Assembly (NCBI GenBank): GCA_035713725.1
Contig: DASTMZ010000067.1
Coordinates: 1 to 34,059, forward strand
Direction of reading: 5' to 3'
Length of the DNA: 34,059 nucleotides
Source of the DNA: DASQPR01 sp035713725
GTDB lineage: Bacteria; Actinomycetota; Actinomycetes; Mycobacteriales; Micromonosporaceae
Part shown: positions 30,498-34,059 of the stretch, piece after piece
Numbering within the stretch: position 1 is the first letter of the stretch
Layout of the letters: the number at the start of each line of letters is the position of its first letter
Made by a program: the position numbers and the translations under genes
Notes under the pieces: model-generated
Seen by the model: the letters and a program-made list of their open reading frames with translations, nothing else
Told to the model about the DNA's origin: nothing
The model's database searches: none

Positions 30498-30596
30498 ACA
30501 TGCCACACGATCTAACCAGAATTCGGGTCAGCTTGCGCATCTACCTCGGAATATTGGTAAACGCATGTTTCCGGCGGCGATATTGGTTCCGACTGT

Positions 30597-32111
30597 TCAA
30601 ATGCCCCGCCGGCGCCGCCTTAAACGGCTCGTCGAGGATTCCGGCAGCCACCTAGCCAAGAGGCCGCGTTTGCTGACCGCGGCCAGCCGGTCGGCGGTGG
30701 CGTCCCGTACGTCCTGGGTAGCGACGATCAGCAGAGAATCGCCGACCTTGAGGCGAGTGCCCCGATCCGGTACGAACCCCTGGCCGTCCCGCGTCACCAT
30801 GGTCACCACGGCGCCGACCGGCAGTCGCAGCTCGTCCAGATAGACGCCGTTCAGCCGGGATCCGACCGGAATGTCGAGTTCCAGCAGATCGGCGTTCATG
30901 CGGTCGAGCGGTGCGATCTCCACATGCAAATCCGTCGGTTGAGCCGCCGCCGTCACACCGGCGAACGCCGCGACGGGCGGCAACGTGGTGCCCTGCACGA
31001 TCGTGAAGATCACCACGACCACGAACACGACGTCGAACAGCGCCTCAGCCCCGGACAGATGCTCGGACAGCGGGATGGTCGCGAGCACGATCGGTATCGC
31101 GCCGCGTAACCCCGCCCACGACAGAAAGGCCTGTTCTCGAAGCCCGATGCCCAGCGGCGTCACGCTCACCGCGACCGATATCGGGCGGGCGATGAACAAG
31201 AGCACCGCGCCGACAACCAGACCCGGCACCACGGCATGCACCAGACGCGGTGGCGACGCCAGCAGGCCCAGCAGGACGAACAGTCCAATTTGGGCGAGCC
31301 ACCCGAGACCGTCGGCGAAACCCAGAATCGACTGGCGGTGCGGCAGGCGTGCGTTACCGAGCACGACACCGGCGAGATAGATCGCGATGAAGCCGGACAG
31401 GTGGGCGAGCGCGCCGACCGCGTACGCAAGGACCGTCAGGCCAACGACGGCCAGCGGGTAGAGGCCGGCGGCCGGCAGCGCGACCCGCTTCAACATGGCC
31501 GCACCAGCCCAGCCGACGGCGGCGCCAACCAGCGCGCCGCCGGCGAGTTCACCGAGCGCGCGCGGCACCTCGAGCCAGGTGAAGTGCGCGCCCGGCACCG
31601 CGAGCGCGAGCACGATGAGCACCACGATCGCGTCGTTCATGCCCGACTCGGCCTCGAGCGTGGCGGCGGTGCGCGGTCGGAGGCGCAATCTTCGCAGCGT
31701 CGAGAAGATCGCTGCCGCGTCTGTCGGTGAGAGCACCGCGGCATAGAGAAGCGCGAGCCGCCAGTCGATTTCGAACAAGAAGTGCACTAGGCCACCCAGC
31801 ACCGCGACGCTGACCACCACGCCGACCGTGGCGAGCGCCGTCGCCGCGCCGAGCGCCGGGCGGACCGCAGACCAGCGCGACGACAGGCCACCCTCCGCAA
31901 TGATCACGATCAGCGCGGCGAGGCCGAGATGCCGGGTGAGTTCCGCGTTGTCGAACCGGATGCCGAGACCGGACTCCCCCAGCGCGAGACCGAAGCCGAG
32001 ATAGACGAGCAGGCTGGGCAGGCCGATGCGGGTGGACAGCCGCACCGCGATCGCGCCGCACAAGATCACGGCGGCGCCCAGCAGGATCGCGAGATTCTCG
32101 GCGTATGTCAT
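30597..32111 (-). CDS. CPA1-type K+(Na+)/H+ antiporter with TrkA_C regulatory tail
   Basis: This 504-residue protein has about 12 transmembrane segments over residues 5-390 and belongs to the NhaP2/CvrA group of cation:proton antiporters. AAVLSPTDAAAIFSTLRRL and EAESGMNDAIVVLIVLAL hold the conserved acidic and Asn-Asp residues of the ion site. SWAGLRGAIPIVLATIPL is another family block. After residue ~410 is a cytosolic TrkA_C/RCK_C-like domain (ELDIPVGSRLNGVYLDELRL, then KVGDSLLIVATQDVRD), which in relatives binds nucleotides to gate transport. The ATG at 32111 overlaps the DUF167 stop as ATGA. The frame is open further upstream only as a shadow. The tail ends in a very basic run (RLRRRRRGI). 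Confidence 0.93.
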   Translation of the reverse strand: MTYAENLAILLGAAVILCGAIAVRLSTRIGLPSLLVYLGFGLALGESGLGIRFDNAELTRHLGLAALIVIIAEGGLSSRWSAVRPALGAATALATVGVVVSVAVLGGLVHFLFEIDWRLALLYAAVLSPTDAAAIFSTLRRLRLRPRTAATLEAESGMNDAIVVLIVLALAVPGAHFTWLEVPRALGELAGGALVGAAVGWAGAAMLKRVALPAAGLYPLAVVGLTVLAYAVGALAHLSGFIAIYLAGVVLGNARLPHRQSILGFADGLGWLAQIGLFVLLGLLASPPRLVHAVVPGLVVGAVLLFIARPISVAVSVTPLGIGLREQAFLSWAGLRGAIPIVLATIPLSEHLSGAEALFDVVFVVVVIFTIVQGTTLPPVAAFAGVTAAAQPTDLHVEIAPLDRMNADLLELDIPVGSRLNGVYLDELRLPVGAVVTMVTRDGQGFVPDRGTRLKVGDSLLIVATQDVRDATADRLAAVSKRGLLARWLPESSTSRLRRRRRGI

Positions 32112-32401
32112 GCCGTCGACGCCGGTCCACGCAACGCGGCGAGCCGCTCGTCCAGATCGGCCGGCGGATCGGATATCTCGACGAGCTTGTCGCGGCTCGT
32201 AGCGCCGGCCCGCAGGGCGAGATCGCGGCGGCGCACGCCGAGCGCGCGGGCGACCGCGGACAGCGCGGCGTCGGTGGCACGACCATCCACCGCAGGCGCC
32301 GGTACGGAAACCACGAGCGCGTACCCGTACGGGCCCGGACGGACGCCGCCCACCGCGGTTCGAGTGGCGCCGGGTTTCACCCGTAGTGCGATCGTGACCA
32401 T
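32108..32401 (-). CDS. DUF167 (YggU-family) protein
   Basis: The product is 97 residues from the ATG at 32401. MVTIALRVKPGATRTAVGGV is the typical start of the small alpha/beta DUF167 family, and VDGRATDAALSAVARALGVR is the second conserved block, followed by the GATSRDK motif. The family's function is unknown; in other bacteria it lies near yggT and divIVA-type genes, as here. The frame stays open to 32482, but the homologous start is 32401. It is coupled to the antiporter gene by ATGA. Confidence 0.88.
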   Translation of the reverse strand: MVTIALRVKPGATRTAVGGVRPGPYGYALVVSVPAPAVDGRATDAALSAVARALGVRRRDLALRAGATSRDKLVEISDPPADLDERLAALRGPASTA

Positions 32402-32485
32402 GACCCATTCTGACGAACGCGGCGGGCGACCGGCACGCGATGCCCCTGCCGGTATGTCTGGGCGGCAGCGCCTGGGCGGCACAGC

Positions 32486-33232
32486 TCAGTTGGAATCGCT
32501 CTGTGACGCCTCCGCGACCATCGTCCGATTGGGCTCACACAGGGCGCACGGCGTGAAGCCGAGTTCCTCCGCGGCCTCCCGCAGCGTCAGCGGCTCGGAC
32601 GGGCGGCCGAGCAGGTGAACGCAGCCGCGCAGGTGATAACGCGGCCGGCCGTCGATGACGAATACCTCGGGATTCAGCGCCTGCGCGCGAGCGGTGTCGG
32701 CGGCCGTGCTCGCCTCGACGGCCGGCTCGTCGGCCGGCACCTCGTCGTACTCGTCGTCCACCGCACCCTCCGCGGTGCTGTCGGCGGCCGTTGCGTCGGC
32801 CTGGTCCACTGCGGACAGTCCGTCGGCGGCGGGCTGACCGACTGGGGGCGATTCGGCGGTCCGGGCCGCCGGCACCCGTGCCGCACCGGTTGCGGTGGGG
32901 GCGATGCCCTGCTCCGATACGGCGGCCGGAACCGCACTGGACGGGCTCGTCGTGACCGGGCTTGTCGCGATGGCCGTGCCGCCACGGAGCCGGTCCCACC
33001 GCGTCGCTCGCGTCGCATCGCCGGGCACCGATGGAAACACCTGCGTCGGCGTGTTGTCACCAGGGGGTGCGTCGGCGTCGTCCGCGGTCTGCCGAACACC
33101 GACGACGAGCAGGATCGCGGCAAGCACCGTCGACCCCATGGACGACAGGATCAGCACGTTTGACCCGTTGATCACGCCACCGACCAGTAACCCGACGGCG
33201 ACCACGATGAGGAAGACGCTTCCGACGATCAC
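32486..33232 (-). CDS. Membrane protein with C-terminal His/Cys putative metal-binding micro-domain, beside wag31
   Basis: The product is 248 residues. Two hydrophobic segments come first (about residues 2-21 and 25-46). A long disordered Ala/Thr/Asp/Glu-rich linker (~47-190) follows. The compact C-terminal block contains VFVIDGRPRYHLRGCVHL and GFTPCALCEPN, with H200, C204, C229 and C232 as candidate metal ligands. The pattern YH-x3-C ... GxxPCxxCxP resembles small zinc-binding modules such as the Ada N-terminal domain or those attached to some nucleases; this is a resemblance, not an assignment. Hydropathy suggests the C-terminal part is cytosolic. The GTG at 33232 is 29 bp after wag31, with a hairpin between. 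Confidence 0.82.
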   Translation of the reverse strand: MIVGSVFLIVVAVGLLVGGVINGSNVLILSSMGSTVLAAILLVVGVRQTADDADAPPGDNTPTQVFPSVPGDATRATRWDRLRGGTAIATSPVTTSPSSAVPAAVSEQGIAPTATGAARVPAARTAESPPVGQPAADGLSAVDQADATAADSTAEGAVDDEYDEVPADEPAVEASTAADTARAQALNPEVFVIDGRPRYHLRGCVHLLGRPSEPLTLREAAEELGFTPCALCEPNRTMVAEASQSDSN

Positions 33233-33239
33233 CTGTTAC

Positions 33240-33260
33240 CGCCCACCAGGGAGGCGGGCG
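33240..33260 (-). terminator. Hairpin between wag31 and the downstream membrane protein gene
   Basis: On the minus strand cgcccgcc-tccct-ggtgggcg folds into an 8-bp stem (one G-U pair) with a 5-nt loop, just after the wag31 stop. No T-run follows, so it may only attenuate transcription or stabilise the wag31 mRNA end. Confidence 0.45.
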
Positions 33261-33261
33261 T

Positions 33262-34059
33262 TCAGTCGCTGCCGGACCGGTTGCCGGAGCCTCCGTAAGC
33301 GTTCGGTGCGCTGCCGGCCGCGGCGAGCCCGCCGCTGTTGCCACCACCCGGGCGGCTCGCCTCGCCGCCGCGCGCCACCTCGGACTCCAGCCCTTCGCTG
33401 CGACCGTGCAGATCGCGCAGCTGGCTCTCCAGGTAGGCCTTGAGGCGGGTGCGGTATTCGCGCTCGAACTGCTTGAGCTCCTCGATGTGCTTCTGCAGCG
33501 CGGTGCGCTTGGTCTCTAGACCACCCATCGCCTCGGCATGGCGCGTGCGAGCGTCCCGGTCGAGCGCCTCTGACTTTGCCCGCGCGTCCCGGACCAGTTC
33601 CTCCGACTTGGTACGCGCGTCGGAGAGCAACTTGTCGGCCTCACGGCGAGCATCGCTGACGTGATCGTCCGCGGTGCGTTGCGCCATCATCAGCACCCGA
33701 AGTGCCTGCTGCTCGCCATCGCCGGTCTGACCTGCGCCGCCACCGCCGCCGCCCTGGCGAAGCTGTTCGAGCTCGGCCTGCATCGAACGGGCCGCCTGCT
33801 CGGCCGCGCCCTTGTCGCGCTGCAGCCGGTCGAGCTGAGCCTTCAGGTCGTTGTTCTCCTGTGCCATGCGCGGATCACCGCCCGGCCGCGGTGGCGCTCC
33901 GCCGGCCTGCCCACGCAACTCGTTGTTGTCCTCGATGAGGCGTGCCAACTCGCGCTCGACCTCGTCCAGGAACGCGTCGACCTCATCTTCGTCGTAGCCC
34001 CGCTTGCCGATCGGGGGCTTCTTAAAGGCGACGTTGTGGACGTCGGCCGGGGTCAGCGG
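33262..34059 (-). CDS. wag31: DivIVA/Wag31 polar growth protein (5' end just outside the window)
   Basis: The frame is open from the last base and reads PLTPADVHNVAFKKPPIGKR then GYDEDEVDAFLDEVE. This is the membrane-binding DivIVA domain of actinobacterial Wag31, so probably only the initiating Met is missing. A Gly/Pro-rich linker (GGAPPRPGGD) and a long coiled coil (roughly residues 65-225 of the visible part) with EADKLLSDARTKSEELVRDA-type heptads follow. The tail is Gly/Ser/Asn-rich. Wag31 oligomerises at curved membrane and organises the polar cell-wall machinery; it is essential in mycobacteria. The two downstream genes here are a predicted metal-binding membrane protein and DUF167. 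Confidence 0.97.
   Translation of the reverse strand, partial: PLTPADVHNVAFKKPPIGKRGYDEDEVDAFLDEVERELARLIEDNNELRGQAGGAPPRPGGDPRMAQENNDLKAQLDRLQRDKGAAEQAARSMQAELEQLRQGGGGGGAGQTGDGEQQALRVLMMAQRTADDHVSDARREADKLLSDARTKSEELVRDARAKSEALDRDARTRHAEAMGGLETKRTALQKHIEELKQFEREYRTRLKAYLESQLRDLHGRSEGLESEVARGGEASRPGGGNSGGLAAAGSAPNAYGGSGNRSGSD

Overview
This window is a stretch of actinobacterial chromosome (Actinomycetota). The base composition is very GC-rich, roughly 70% by eye, with strong G/C preference at third codon positions and many GTG starts. It carries lineage markers: Wag31/DivIVA, a PriA-type HisA in a his operon, DnaE1 with a PHP domain, and a DksA-type zinc-finger protein with a Lys/Ala-rich arm beside lspA. 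A Micromonosporales- or Frankiales-like member is my best guess, but the genus cannot be fixed by eye. No rRNA, tRNA, CRISPR, transposase, phage or resistance genes were seen. The content is mostly conserved core genome.

Layout. 1-1.35 kb: end of an ABC-2 type exporter (ATPase tail and permease). 1.5-4.2 kb: long-chain acyl-CoA ligase and a four-helix membrane protein. 4.36-6.57 kb: a MocR-type regulator divergent from a YczE-like membrane protein, with paired direct repeats in the intergenic region. 6.66-7.28 kb: TetR regulator. 14.5-7.3 kb (minus strand): the histidine cluster hisD-hisC-hisB-(50-aa membrane protein)-hisH-(109-aa membrane protein)-hisA/priA-ridA, then a PEBP/YbhB protein and hisF in separate transcription units. 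Many genes are coupled by 4-bp ATGA/GTGA overlaps. 14.7-16.4 kb: stand-alone LON-substrate-domain protein (divergent from hisD) and a DUF2567-like membrane protein. 16.6-20.1 kb: dnaE. 20.6-24.2 kb: dTDP-L-rhamnose genes rmlA (long form), rmlB, rmlD, with rmlC convergent. 24.2-30.4 kb (minus): a MinD/ParA-like ATPase with a variant Walker A, an unrecognised bitopic membrane protein, rluD, lspA, and a DksA zinc finger fused to a histone-H1-like arm. 30.6-34.06 kb (minus): CPA1-type K+/H+ antiporter with a TrkA_C tail, DUF167 protein, a membrane protein with a Cys/His micro-domain, and Wag31, which runs off the right edge.

Together the genes cover histidine synthesis, replication, cell-wall rhamnose supply, lipoprotein maturation, ribosome modification, polar growth and ion homeostasis.

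Three patterns stand out. (1) Short tandem repeats with periods that are multiples of 3 have expanded in frame inside conserved proteins (HisD, the LON-domain protein, HisB, the DUF2567-like protein, the ABC permease, the DksA-like protein). (2) A TANNNT -10 box sits 6-8 nt upstream of the start codon of five unit-leading genes, predicting leaderless mRNAs, while other leading genes have a leader and a Shine-Dalgarno site. (3) The MinD-like ATPase and bitopic protein pair is the best candidate for an uncharacterised system, but its function cannot be read from sequence.
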